Shown one piece after another: positions 53,212 through 62,266 of a stretch of DNA of 64,000 nucleotides; position 1 is the stretch's first letter; every line of letters begins with the position of its first letter. Below the pieces are notes generated by a model, which was given only the letters and a program-made list of their open reading frames with translations, did no database searches and had not been told where the DNA came from. Both the position numbers and the translations under genes were made by a program. Source of the stretch: Crocinitomix algicola (lineage in GTDB: Bacteria > Bacteroidota > Bacteroidia > Flavobacteriales_D > Crocinitomicaceae); contig NZ_LYPF02000012.1 of the NCBI RefSeq assembly GCF_001661595.2, positions 179,870 to 243,869 of the forward strand, written 5' to 3'.

Positions 53212-54465
53212 ATGAAAGATTTAAATATTTTAAGATTATCAACTGCAGGTAGTGTTGATGACGGTAAGAGTACTTTTATTGGTCGATTATTATTTGACAC
53301 AAATTCTTTACCAAAAGATAAAATAGAAAGCATTGAAAACGCTTCAAAAAAAAGAGGTTTAGATGAACTCGACTTATCTCTAATTACAGATGGTTTAACA
53401 GCTGAAAGAGAACAAGGAATAACCATTGATGTGGCTCACATATACTTTTCCTCTAAAACGTGTAAATATATAATTGCGGATACTCCTGGGCACGTGGAGT
53501 ATACACGTAATATGATTACGGGTGCATCCAATTCACAAGTATTCATGATTCTTATCGACGCTAGAAATGGAATCGTGGAACAAACGAAAAGACACTTATT
53601 TATAGCTTCTTTGATGGAAATTGATCAGATTTTGTTTGTGGTGAACAAAATGGACTTGGTTGATTACGATCAAGGCGTGTTTAACAAGATAAAGTCTGAA
53701 CTAACAGAGCTTCAAAATCAGTTTAATCTGAACAATCGTCAATTGGCTTATTTTCCAATCTCCGCAAAATACGGTGATAACGTTGTTCAAAAGTCAAACA
53801 ATACTACATGGTACAATGGACCTACTGTCATCGATTATCTTGAGCAAATCGTGTTAAAAACTCCTGTAAATGAACCTTTTCGATTTAATGTTCAATATGT
53901 TATTCGCCCCCATAGTGATGAGTTCCATGATTTTAGAGGTTATGCGGGAAAAGTGGTTAGTGGTCGAATAAACCTTGGAGATAAAATTCTTGTTCAATCA
54001 ACAGGTCAAACAGCAATAGTTAAAACGATTCATCGCTATAAAGATCAGTTGTTAAAAGCGGAAAAAGGTGAAGCAATAACCATTGAGCTGGACAGTGATA
54101 TAGACGTTTCACGTGGTGATGTTTTTTCCCATCAAGAATCAAGGATAGGTGGTGAAAAGGTGTTTCAATCACATATTTGCTGGTTGAGCACAACTGATTT
54201 AAATCTTTCCCAAAAATATATTCTCAAACAAGGGAGTTTCACAACGCAGATTAAATTCAATCAGATTGAAAGTCAATTGAATTTTGATGCACTTGCCTTT
54301 GAACAAAATCCTGAAAATGTGGGAGTCAATTCTATAAATATCGTTGAAATAAAATCTGCTCAACCTGTGTTTTTGGATTCTTATAAAGCAAATCCGAAAC
54401 AAGGTGCATTTATCATCATTGACCCAAATTCAAATGGAACAGTTGCGGTTGGATTTAAATCTTAA
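53212..54465 (+). CDS. cysN: Sulfate adenylyltransferase large subunit CysN
   Basis: CysN is the GTPase subunit that drives APS formation by CysD. The 417-residue protein has the EF-Tu-like G motifs GSVDDGKST, DTPGHVEYTRNM and NKMDLVD. No CysC kinase domain is fused. The ATG at 53212 is used; the longer frame overlaps cysD. Together with cysH and cysD it makes the sulfate activation and first reduction steps; sulfite reductase genes are not seen here. Confidence 0.97.
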   Translation: MKDLNILRLSTAGSVDDGKSTFIGRLLFDTNSLPKDKIESIENASKKRGLDELDLSLITDGLTAEREQGITIDVAHIYFSSKTCKYIIADTPGHVEYTRNMITGASNSQVFMILIDARNGIVEQTKRHLFIASLMEIDQILFVVNKMDLVDYDQGVFNKIKSELTELQNQFNLNNRQLAYFPISAKYGDNVVQKSNNTTWYNGPTVIDYLEQIVLKTPVNEPFRFNVQYVIRPHSDEFHDFRGYAGKVVSGRINLGDKILVQSTGQTAIVKTIHRYKDQLLKAEKGEAITIELDSDIDVSRGDVFSHQESRIGGEKVFQSHICWLSTTDLNLSQKYILKQGSFTTQIKFNQIESQLNFDALAFEQNPENVGVNSINIVEIKSAQPVFLDSYKANPKQGAFIIIDPNSNGTVAVGFKS

Positions 54466-54467
54466 TT

Positions 54468-54485
54468 CCTTAAATTTAATTAAGG
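54468..54485 (+). other. Short palindrome after cysN
   Basis: ccttaaatttaattaagg forms a 6-base stem with an AT-rich centre about 3 bases after the cysN stop. There is no T run, so it is not a convincing terminator. It may limit read-through or be chance. Confidence 0.3.
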
Positions 54486-54587
54486 CGGTGTATTGATTAT
54501 TAGGTATATAGTCACGGAATTTCATATATTTATTGAAAAGTTCTCCATTGGATATGGTAATTTTCAAAGGAGTGTAAATAATTTTAT

Positions 54588-57245
54588 ATGAAAAAATTTC
54601 TACTATCAATCGCATCATTCGGACTTATATGGTCTTCTGGATATGCACAAACTACAGTCGAGTTAAGTCCTGAGAAAGATAATTCTATCTATTCAGAAAG
54701 TACTAACTCAAATGGAATTGGTCGTTTATACTCAGGTATTACTTGTACTGGGAATACTCGACGGGCTTTAATCGAATTTGATATTTCGGATATTGTCCCG
54801 GCAGGAGCCACCATTACTGCGGTCTCCCTACATCTGAACTTGGATAAAGTAAGTCCAGGAGCAGGTACTCAAGCTTATTCTTTACACCGTGTAACGACTG
54901 AATGGGGGGAAGGTACATCTTTTGGCTCCGGAGGAGGAGCTTCTCCAGTCGTTCCTGATGCAACTTGGGTGAATGCAATGCATTTTACTGAAGCATGGGA
55001 TGATTTAGGTGGCGATTTTATAAGTGATGCCACAGCTACAACTGATGTTGGTGAAGTGTTGACTGATTATACTTGGTCGTCAGAACAAATGGTTTACCAT
55101 GTTCAAAACTGGTTAAACAACCCAAGTTCAAACCATGGTTGGATTTTATTAGGTGATGAAGAGTCAACGTGTAATGCTAGACGTTTTGGTAGTAAGGATG
55201 ACGGAGTTGCACCAATATTAGAGATAACTTATGAGTGCGCTGATGAGAATCCAGTTGCCATTTGTCAAAGTCAAACCGTATTTTTAGATGATTTGGGAGC
55301 AGGAACTTTAAGCCCTGAAGATTTAGATGGTGGTTCTTTTGCTGTTTGTGAAGGTGGTTTAACCTATGAAGCTAGTGTGACAGAATTTTCTTGCGAGGAT
55401 ATAACAACGTATGAAGATGAGCCAAGCCTTGTACTGTCGGCTGTATTTGATGGCCCTTTAACTGGTGGCACCCCTAAAGGTGTTGAGGTTTATGTAATCA
55501 ATGATATTGAAGACTTAAGCCGTTATGGTATTGGATTCGCTAATAACGGTGGCGGATCGGATGGAATAGAGTTTACTTTTCCAGCAGTGAGTGCAAGTGC
55601 AGGAGAGTATTTATACGTGGCCACTGAAAATGGAAACTTTTTTGAATGGTTTGGTTTTGAGAGCGATTATTTAGATGGTGATGCTGCAATTAATGGTGAT
55701 GATGCTATAGAGTTATTTATGGATGGTGAAGTAATTGATGTTTTTGGAGATATTGATGAAGATGGCTCAGGTACTCCGTGGGATTATCTTGATGGATGGG
55801 CAAAAAGAATTTCCGAAACAGGCCCCGATGGCGCAAGTTTTAATATCGATAATTGGACTTTTAGTGGAATAAATGAATGGGATGGGGAACTGAATAATTT
55901 AACTGCAGCCTCCCCGTTAGACGTCAAAACATTTGTGACGGCTCCAACAATTGGAATTCCTGTAGAGTTAACAATCACTGATGAAAGTGGTTTAACAGCG
56001 ACTTGTTATTCGCCCATTTTTGTGATTGATAATTTACCTCCTGTAATGAACTGTGCCGCAGATTTTACAGTAGTTTTGGACGCGACAGGAACAACGACTA
56101 TCTCTGCCGATGATCTAGATGCTGGAACCACTGATGGTTGTGGAATTGAAGGGTTAGAACTTTCTGTTAGTGATTTTACCTGTGAAGATGCTGGAGAAAA
56201 TGAAGTTTGGTTATATGCTGTTGATGTTTATGGTAATGTAGACTCTTGCTCAACTATAATTACTGTAGATGCGTCCGAGGTTTTGAGTATTGAAAGTGTG
56301 GTGTCAAATAATCCGTCTTGTTCGGATAGTGAGGATGGTAGTATCGATATTAGTGTTTCTGGTGGTTCGGGAGAATATACTTATGATTGGGATAATGACG
56401 GAGTAGGGGATGATGACGATATGCAAGATTTGTCAGAATTATTAGAAGGAATCTACATTGTTGAGGTGATGGACGATATGGGGTGTCTAGCATCAACTGA
56501 ATTTGAATTAATTGCTCCGGATGAAATAGTTATTGATTTGGTGTTGCTTTCGAATGAAGATTGCCCGGGTTCATCAAATGGTATGATTGATGTCACAGTG
56601 GGAGGTGGAACGCCTGGTTATGTTTTTGAATGGACTAAAATTGATGATATCGATTTTAATGAGGTAACTGAGGATATTGACGGATTAACTGAGGGTGATT
56701 ATACAATCGTTGTTACTGATGATGCAGGTTGTACTCAGTCAATGACTTATTCGGTAAACGTTGAGGAAGATTTTGATTTATCTGTAACAATAGAAGATGG
56801 TATCACCTTAGTAAGTGCTCAAGAGGGAGCAACTTATCAATGGTTGAATTGCGATTTAGACTATACCCCTATAGATGGAGCTAATGATCAATCCTATTCT
56901 CCCGAAGAGCCTGGTTTTTACGCTGTTCAAATTACTTTAGGAGGACTATGTGTAGATACTTCCGAATGCATCATTTTTGGATTTGATAATATTGAAGAAG
57001 AGCTAATCAGTGCATTAGTTTACCCTAATCCTAGTCAAGGGTTTTTTAATATTGAACTCGAAGGGAATACAGAAAAGATTTGGATAACAATTTTTGATCA
57101 AAATGGACGAGTTATTCTTAAAGACTTGATGAAAAATGCCTCAGCGCAAATAAGACTTGAAGGTATTGAAAGTGGAATTTATACGCTATGGTTACAAGGT
57201 GAAGATGCGTTACGCATCGAAAAGTTAGTGATTAAAAACGAATAA
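54588..57245 (+). CDS. Large secreted multidomain protein with T9SS type A sorting domain
   Basis: The 885-residue protein has a signal peptide (1-20). A DNRLRE-like domain lies at about 22-215. A HYR-like repeat spans 220-482, but after FSCEDI (267-272) it is interrupted by a lamin-tail-like domain at about 273-455 (KGVEVYVIND, SDGIEFTFPAV, INGDDAIELFMDGEVIDVFG, YLDGWAKR). A second, uninterrupted HYR-like repeat is at 483-562. Two SprB-like repeats (572-640, 650-722) follow, then a T9SS type A sorting domain (YPNPSQGFFNIEL at 812 to the end). It is exported to the cell surface. The function is unknown. GGAG precedes the ATG. Confidence 0.9.
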   Translation: MKKFLLSIASFGLIWSSGYAQTTVELSPEKDNSIYSESTNSNGIGRLYSGITCTGNTRRALIEFDISDIVPAGATITAVSLHLNLDKVSPGAGTQAYSLHRVTTEWGEGTSFGSGGGASPVVPDATWVNAMHFTEAWDDLGGDFISDATATTDVGEVLTDYTWSSEQMVYHVQNWLNNPSSNHGWILLGDEESTCNARRFGSKDDGVAPILEITYECADENPVAICQSQTVFLDDLGAGTLSPEDLDGGSFAVCEGGLTYEASVTEFSCEDITTYEDEPSLVLSAVFDGPLTGGTPKGVEVYVINDIEDLSRYGIGFANNGGGSDGIEFTFPAVSASAGEYLYVATENGNFFEWFGFESDYLDGDAAINGDDAIELFMDGEVIDVFGDIDEDGSGTPWDYLDGWAKRISETGPDGASFNIDNWTFSGINEWDGELNNLTAASPLDVKTFVTAPTIGIPVELTITDESGLTATCYSPIFVIDNLPPVMNCAADFTVVLDATGTTTISADDLDAGTTDGCGIEGLELSVSDFTCEDAGENEVWLYAVDVYGNVDSCSTIITVDASEVLSIESVVSNNPSCSDSEDGSIDISVSGGSGEYTYDWDNDGVGDDDDMQDLSELLEGIYIVEVMDDMGCLASTEFELIAPDEIVIDLVLLSNEDCPGSSNGMIDVTVGGGTPGYVFEWTKIDDIDFNEVTEDIDGLTEGDYTIVVTDDAGCTQSMTYSVNVEEDFDLSVTIEDGITLVSAQEGATYQWLNCDLDYTPIDGANDQSYSPEEPGFYAVQITLGGLCVDTSECIIFGFDNIEEELISALVYPNPSQGFFNIELEGNTEKIWITIFDQNGRVILKDLMKNASAQIRLEGIESGIYTLWLQGEDALRIEKLVIKNE

Positions 57246-57256
57246 AAGAATAAGAT

Positions 57257-57289
57257 AAAGGGCTACCGTAGAATAGTGGTAGCCCTTTT
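57257..57289. terminator. Bidirectional terminator between the T9SS gene and htrA
   Basis: aaagggctacc and ggtagcccttt form a perfect 11-base stem with a 10-base loop. T runs exist on both sides, so it can end both convergent genes. Confidence 0.9.
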
Positions 57290-57292
57290 ATT

Positions 57293-58462
57293 TTATTTAA
57301 GCAGTACTTCTACTCTTTTTCGTTTTTCTCCTCGTTGAATCTCTAAGTTTATAGAGTCACCTGGTTTGTGAATTGCTAATTCTGCCTGCAGTTCGCTAAT
57401 GGTTCCAATTGTTTTGTTATTCACTGCTAAAACAATGTCTTTTTTCTTTAATTCTGAATCAGCAGCATTTCCTCCCTGCAGGATTTCTGTAATGACAACT
57501 CCTTTTTCTGAACCTAAGTTAAATTCTTTTGCAACCTGGGCATTATTATCCATTATACTTACCCCAAGTTGTACCCGTTTAACTTCTCCATGCTGTATCA
57601 AGTCAAGTGTTACCTTCTTGACAATATTGGAGGGAATTGCAAATGAATATCCAGTATAAAATCCATTTCCAGAAGCAATCGCCGTGTTAATTCCAATAAG
57701 CTCTCCTGACTGATTGACCAATGCGCCACCACTGTTTCCTGAGTTCACCGCCGCATCTGTTTGAATAAAAGATTCTACTGGAAAAATCGCTTCTTCCGGG
57801 TTGTAATTGGCAGTTAAAAGATCAATATTTCGATTTTTTGCACTAACAATACCTGCTGTTATGGTGGTCTGCAAATTGAGCGGATTACCTATAGCCAAAA
57901 CCCATTCACCCAGCCGCAGTTCATCCGAATTACCGAATTCTAAATAGGGCAGTCTTTTTTTATCAATTTTAATGACTGCCAGATCTGTTGAAGGGTCTGT
58001 TCCGATTAACTCTCCTTTGTATCGGTTTCCATTTAATGATACCGTAATTTTATTTGCATCTTGAACGACGTGGTTGTTGGTAACAATATACCCTTCAGGA
58101 GATACAACAACACCAGAACCTGAAGCTTTGCCTCTTCTTTTTCGTGTTTGATAAGCATCTTCTCCATAAAATAATCGCATGAACGGATCGTAAGTAATTT
58201 CCTCTCTGACAAATTCAGTAGTGATGTGAACCACAGTTTCAACCCCTTTTTCTGAAGCCGGTGTCAAATTTGCAAATTGATAATTTTCGGTTGTTTCTAT
58301 TTCTTTAAGCGATACTGGTTGAGCTGTAATAGGCTCTACAGGTATTGCATTAAAAGAAGATTCTTCTTCAAAAGTGTTTGAATGATAGTACAAAATAGCA
58401 CCCCCTCCAAAAAGACATCCAATTGCGGAAGCAGCCATCATGTTTATAAACGTATTTTTCAT
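57293..58462 (-). CDS. HtrA/DegP-like serine protease with one PDZ domain
   Basis: The 389-residue protein is anchored by one N-terminal hydrophobic segment (about residues 8-26) and has a trypsin-like domain. The catalytic triad is His131 (TNNHVVQD), Asp160 (STDLAVIKI) and Ser244 (GNSGGALV). One PDZ domain is at about 300-389. The one-PDZ layout is DegS-like, whereas DegP and DegQ have two. It probably degrades misfolded envelope proteins or senses stress. No consensus promoter seen upstream. Confidence 0.93.
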   Translation of the reverse strand: MKNTFINMMAASAIGCLFGGGAILYYHSNTFEEESSFNAIPVEPITAQPVSLKEIETTENYQFANLTPASEKGVETVVHITTEFVREEITYDPFMRLFYGEDAYQTRKRRGKASGSGVVVSPEGYIVTNNHVVQDANKITVSLNGNRYKGELIGTDPSTDLAVIKIDKKRLPYLEFGNSDELRLGEWVLAIGNPLNLQTTITAGIVSAKNRNIDLLTANYNPEEAIFPVESFIQTDAAVNSGNSGGALVNQSGELIGINTAIASGNGFYTGYSFAIPSNIVKKVTLDLIQHGEVKRVQLGVSIMDNNAQVAKEFNLGSEKGVVITEILQGGNAADSELKKKDIVLAVNNKTIGTISELQAELAIHKPGDSINLEIQRGEKRKRVEVLLK

Positions 58463-58564
58463 GTTGCGAAATTTTTTAAAGTTTGTATTCGTTTCTTTAT
58501 TAAGAACGTATTCGCGCCTAAAAATTTCACTAAGAATAATTAAAAAATGTTAAGAGAATAAAGG

Positions 58565-59362
58565 TTAATTCGACTGAATTAATTGAATTAGCCGTTTCAC
58601 AAGTAACTCTGAAAAGTCCTTGTTTTTCCAATAGCGTAGATGACTACCAATATATTGTCCTGTATTGATTTGATAGTCATTAACTAATTTATCATAGTGA
58701 CTATTTATTGGGGATAAAGGCCATCCTAAAACATCATCTTTGTCATAAAAATTGTCCCATTTAAACATTTCATTTCGAGGCTCAAATGGAAAAACCTCAT
58801 GTTCCTTTTTTCCAGAAATGAATAAAGGAATATTACAGCCAATACTGAATAAACAAGATAGATTTTTTAAGTTTTGTAATTTGTTGGCGCTGTTTTTAGA
58901 AAAAATACCTTTTGAATGGTCAGCATCCCAAATATATGTAGATAGAATATGAACTCCCATCGAGGCAGCAATGATTACAAGTTTAGCATCGCTGTATGTA
59001 TTGATTAATTGGTTTGCGTCTTCTATTTGATTGCGTAAATAGTGATGAATTTTATGATAATTACTATCCGAATCACAAGACCCTTGCTCAAAAGTAACAG
59101 CATCTCCAAAAGCTTCTAATACAAATTTTCGCAAACTTAATAATCCACCGAGTTCGTTATCGCTAATCATTCTACGATAGAGGGCTTGTTGGTTTTTGTC
59201 AATTTCAGTTACGCTAAAAGGAATTGTTTCTATGAGTGTATAGTTAGATTCTAGTGCTGTTCCGATAGAATATTTATCAATTTTACGTATTAATTCTTCT
59301 GAATATCCAGGTTGATGTGAGCCAATACCGGGTATGGTCAAAATCACAAGTTTTTTACTCAT
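58565..59362 (-). CDS. Alpha/beta hydrolase-like hypothetical protein
   Basis: The 265-residue protein opens with a strand and loop typical of alpha/beta hydrolases (ILTIPGIGSHQPGY). The nucleophile region LVIIAASMGVHILSTY holds a serine in A-A-S-M-G in place of G-x-S-x-G. A final histidine is in SHLRYWKNKDF. This supports a serine hydrolase fold, but the family is not recognised. It has no signal peptide. Its start overlaps the end of the upstream gene by 8 bases, so the two form a pair. Confidence 0.65.
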   Translation of the reverse strand: MSKKLVILTIPGIGSHQPGYSEELIRKIDKYSIGTALESNYTLIETIPFSVTEIDKNQQALYRRMISDNELGGLLSLRKFVLEAFGDAVTFEQGSCDSDSNYHKIHHYLRNQIEDANQLINTYSDAKLVIIAASMGVHILSTYIWDADHSKGIFSKNSANKLQNLKNLSCLFSIGCNIPLFISGKKEHEVFPFEPRNEMFKWDNFYDKDDVLGWPLSPINSHYDKLVNDYQINTGQYIGSHLRYWKNKDFSELLVKRLIQLIQSN

Positions 59363-59975
59363 GTTTTAATTTAGATTTTACTTTATCAATGACGGCGCGT
59401 AATTCATAAAATGGCCGTCCTTTTGTACAGCCTTGTTCCCTTACTTGCCAATCGAGATAATTTAAATGGTGCGTTACGTCGTATTCACCCAATAAATGAT
59501 CTAATAATAAATAGGTTGCTCCAATATATGCTTCGTTTTGTTTAAACCCATCAATATACAAACATACCCCGAATTTTTCGTTGTTTGGAATGGGTTCAAA
59601 TGAGATATTTTCATAGCTTAAGTCTAAACCGCGATAGTGCACACGTACATTTTTTTTAGAACTGCGCTGTTTTAACCATGTGAAATTAAAATTTTTTGTT
59701 TCAGTCTGATGTATCGCTAGGTGTTTTATGTGGTCTATGGCCTCTTTCGAACCATTTGCAGTAACAACAATTTCAAACGGAAATTCTGGATTATTTTTTA
59801 CAATCTCAAATCCTATACTACGATGTATATTAAATAGGCGCATTACAAGTAGCCTGCGCATGGCATTATGTTCTGGATCCTCTTTAAATGCTTCGTACAA
59901 AATCTCGTCAAAGTCATGAAACCACAACCAAAAATTTTGGTACTTAGATTTCCTCCAAAATAACTTTTTTATCAT
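59355..59975 (-). CDS. Hypothetical protein paired with a hydrolase
   Basis: The 206-residue protein has no signal peptide or membrane segment. It has a helical start and then beta strands (FPFEIVVTANG, VRVHYRGLDLSY, GVCLYIDGF), with a conserved-looking YLDWQVREQGCTKGRPFYEL end. I do not recognise the family. It overlaps the hydrolase-like gene downstream by 8 bases, which suggests a shared role. The gene is separated from rpsA by a 328-base non-coding region. Confidence 0.65.
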   Translation of the reverse strand: MIKKLFWRKSKYQNFWLWFHDFDEILYEAFKEDPEHNAMRRLLVMRLFNIHRSIGFEIVKNNPEFPFEIVVTANGSKEAIDHIKHLAIHQTETKNFNFTWLKQRSSKKNVRVHYRGLDLSYENISFEPIPNNEKFGVCLYIDGFKQNEAYIGATYLLLDHLLGEYDVTHHLNYLDWQVREQGCTKGRPFYELRAVIDKVKSKLKHE

Positions 59976-60176
59976 GCTATTCAGTTTTGGGTAGGGAAAT
60001 ATTAAATACTGAAATAAAATTTTCTAACGCTAAAATTCATTCCATTCAGGGTATCTCAAATTTAGGATAAGAATTTTAATTTTACAACAAATTTTAGACG
60101 AAGTACGATTTTTTTTATGCAGGTGTACAAGTAGAATGGAATCAATTAATTAGCGTATAAATAATTTTCGATTGAA

Positions 60177-60208
60177 TTTGTATAGCTGATTGAAAAACAC
60201 TATCTTTG
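60177..60208 (+). promoter_or_regulatory. Promoter of rpsA: TTTG-N20-TATCTTTG
   Basis: TTTG (60177-60180) and TATCTTTG (60201-60208) are 20 bases apart, an excellent match to the Bacteroidota consensus. The start of the mRNA is expected near 60213, giving a leader of about 90 bases. The rest of the gap from 59976 to 60176 holds no gene that I can see. Confidence 0.8.
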
Positions 60209-60212
60209 CACC

Positions 60213-60303
60213 CCGTTTTAGGTTAAACGGACCGATACCTGATCGGAACATTTTATAAAAATCTCTCAATTTCAGGTGATTGAGATACAAATGAAACGCC
60301 AAA
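60213..60303 (+). promoter_or_regulatory. Structured 5' leader of rpsA with a tiny overlapping reading frame
   Basis: Three short stem-loops follow one another: ccgttt/aaacgg (60213-60230), ccgat/atcgg (60232-60246) and tctcaat/attgaga (60264-60285). After them an ATG at 60291 opens a 6-codon frame that ends at a TGA (60309-60311) which runs past the rpsA ATG at 60304. The layout could allow control of S1 translation, but nothing shows that this happens. Confidence 0.4.
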
Positions 60304-62157
60304 ATGGCTGAAGAAAAAACAAACGAAAAAGAAGTTGCTGCAGAAACAGCTGCAAATGTTGAAGAAACAACACCAGTAGCTGCGGAAGCTCCAGCTCAAA
60401 AAGAATTTGATTGGTATGCTTATGAAAACGATGGGCATACTCCTGCTGAAATTGCAGAGTTAAATGAAGTTTATGACAAAACCTTGAACTCAATTCAGGA
60501 GAAAGAAGTTATAGATGGAAAAGTAATTATGATGACACAAAAAGAAGTTGTAATCAATGTTGATTATAAATCTGAAGGTGTTGTTCCAATCAATGAATTT
60601 AGATATAATCCAGATTTAAAGGTTGGTGATTCAGTAGAGGTATTTGTTGAGCAATTAGAAGATAAATACGGACAGTTAGTATTGTCACACAGAACAGCAC
60701 GTACGCACAGAGCTTGGCAACGTGTAAACGAAGTGCTTAAAACTGGTGAAATTATTACTGGATTTGTTAAGTGTAGAACTAAAGGCGGTTTAATTGTTGA
60801 TGTTTTTGGAATTGAAGCATTCTTACCTGGTTCTCAAATTGATGTTAAACCTATTCGTGACTACGATCAATTCGTAGGGAAGAATATGGAGTTCAAAGTG
60901 GTTAAGATTAATCACGAATTTAAAAATGTTGTTGTATCTCATAAAGCGCTTATTGAAGCAGAGCTTGAGGAGCAAAAGAAACAAATCATTGGTGGCCTAG
61001 AAAAAGGACAAGTATTAGAAGGTACTGTTAAAAACATTACTTCTTATGGTGTGTTTATTGATTTAGGTGGTGTAGATGGATTGATTCATATTACTGACCT
61101 TTCTTGGGGTAGAGTAAATCATCCGGAAGAAATTGTAACATTAGATGAGAAGATTAATGTTGTAATTCTAGATTTCGATGATAACAAAAAGCGAATTGCT
61201 TTAGGATTGAAACAATTACAAGCTCACCCTTGGGATGCGTTGGATGAAAATACAAACGTTGGAGACAAAGTAAAAGGTAAAGTGGTTGTAATCGCGGATT
61301 ACGGTGCGTTTATCGAAATCGCTCCAGGTGTTGAAGGTCTAATTCACGTTTCAGAAATGTCTTGGTCACAGCATTTAAGAACGGCGCAAGACTTCATGAA
61401 AGTTGGAGATGAGGTTGAAGCGGTTGTTTTAACTCTTGATCGTGAAGAGCGTAAAATGTCTCTTGGTATCAAACAATTAATGCCAGATCCTTGGGCAGAT
61501 ATCGAAACTAAATACCCTGTTGATTCTAAACACAACGCAGTAGTAAGAAACTTTACTAACTTCGGTGTATTTGTTGAGTTAGAAGAAGGTGTTGATGGAT
61601 TAATTCATATTTCTGACTTATCATGGTCTAAAAAAGTGAAACACCCATCAGAATTCTGTAAAGTAGGAGATAAATTAGATGTTGTTGTTCTTGAATTAGA
61701 TCGTGATAACAGAAGAATTTCTTTAGGGCACAAACAATTGGAAGAAAACCCTTGGGATGTGTTTGAAACTACATTTGCTGAAGGAAGTGTTCACCAAGGA
61801 ACAATTATCGAAGAGAAAAAAGATAAAGCTGCAATCGTTTCTTTACCATATGGTGTCGAAGGAATTTGTCCTAAGAAACACTTAAGAAAAGAAGATGGTT
61901 CTAATGCAACTGCGGAAGAAACATTAGATTTCAAGGTTATCGAGTTTAACAAAGAAGGTCGTAAGATTGTTGTTTCTCATACTAGAATGTTCGAAGAAGG
62001 TGAAGATCGTCCATCTACTGGAGCTAAGAAGAAATCTTCTAAGTCTGGTGGAAATCAAGCTGTAAAAGCAATCAATAACTCAAACGAAAAATCTACTTTA
62101 GGTGATTTGGATGCGTTATCTGCTTTAAAAGATGAAATGGAAAAAGGAGAGAAGTAA
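60304..62157 (+). CDS. rpsA: 30S ribosomal protein S1
   Basis: S1 binds mRNA on the small subunit and helps initiation of translation. The 617-residue protein has an acidic, alanine-rich start and about six S1 (OB-fold) repeats; the repeating signature is G-x-F-x-x-I or VDGLIHITDLSW and the EGLIHVSEMSWS and DGLIHISDLSWSKK copies. A basic, serine-rich tail follows. The ATG is inside the tiny upstream frame's end. It has a strong promoter and a clear terminator, a stand-alone gene. Confidence 0.97.
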   Translation: MAEEKTNEKEVAAETAANVEETTPVAAEAPAQKEFDWYAYENDGHTPAEIAELNEVYDKTLNSIQEKEVIDGKVIMMTQKEVVINVDYKSEGVVPINEFRYNPDLKVGDSVEVFVEQLEDKYGQLVLSHRTARTHRAWQRVNEVLKTGEIITGFVKCRTKGGLIVDVFGIEAFLPGSQIDVKPIRDYDQFVGKNMEFKVVKINHEFKNVVVSHKALIEAELEEQKKQIIGGLEKGQVLEGTVKNITSYGVFIDLGGVDGLIHITDLSWGRVNHPEEIVTLDEKINVVILDFDDNKKRIALGLKQLQAHPWDALDENTNVGDKVKGKVVVIADYGAFIEIAPGVEGLIHVSEMSWSQHLRTAQDFMKVGDEVEAVVLTLDREERKMSLGIKQLMPDPWADIETKYPVDSKHNAVVRNFTNFGVFVELEEGVDGLIHISDLSWSKKVKHPSEFCKVGDKLDVVVLELDRDNRRISLGHKQLEENPWDVFETTFAEGSVHQGTIIEEKKDKAAIVSLPYGVEGICPKKHLRKEDGSNATAEETLDFKVIEFNKEGRKIVVSHTRMFEEGEDRPSTGAKKKSSKSGGNQAVKAINNSNEKSTLGDLDALSALKDEMEKGEK

Positions 62158-62180
62158 TTCTTAAACTACCATAAATATTG

Positions 62181-62212
62181 AGCCCTGACAGAAATGTCGG
62201 GGCTTTTTTTTT
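62181..62212 (+). terminator. Terminator after rpsA
   Basis: agccctgaca pairs with tgtcggggct (one G-U pair) around a gaaa loop, followed by eight T. Confidence 0.92.
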
Positions 62213-62266
62213 GTACCTGCAACCTATCTGATTAACTAAGCGTCTGTTAAGTTAAACTTACAGCTT

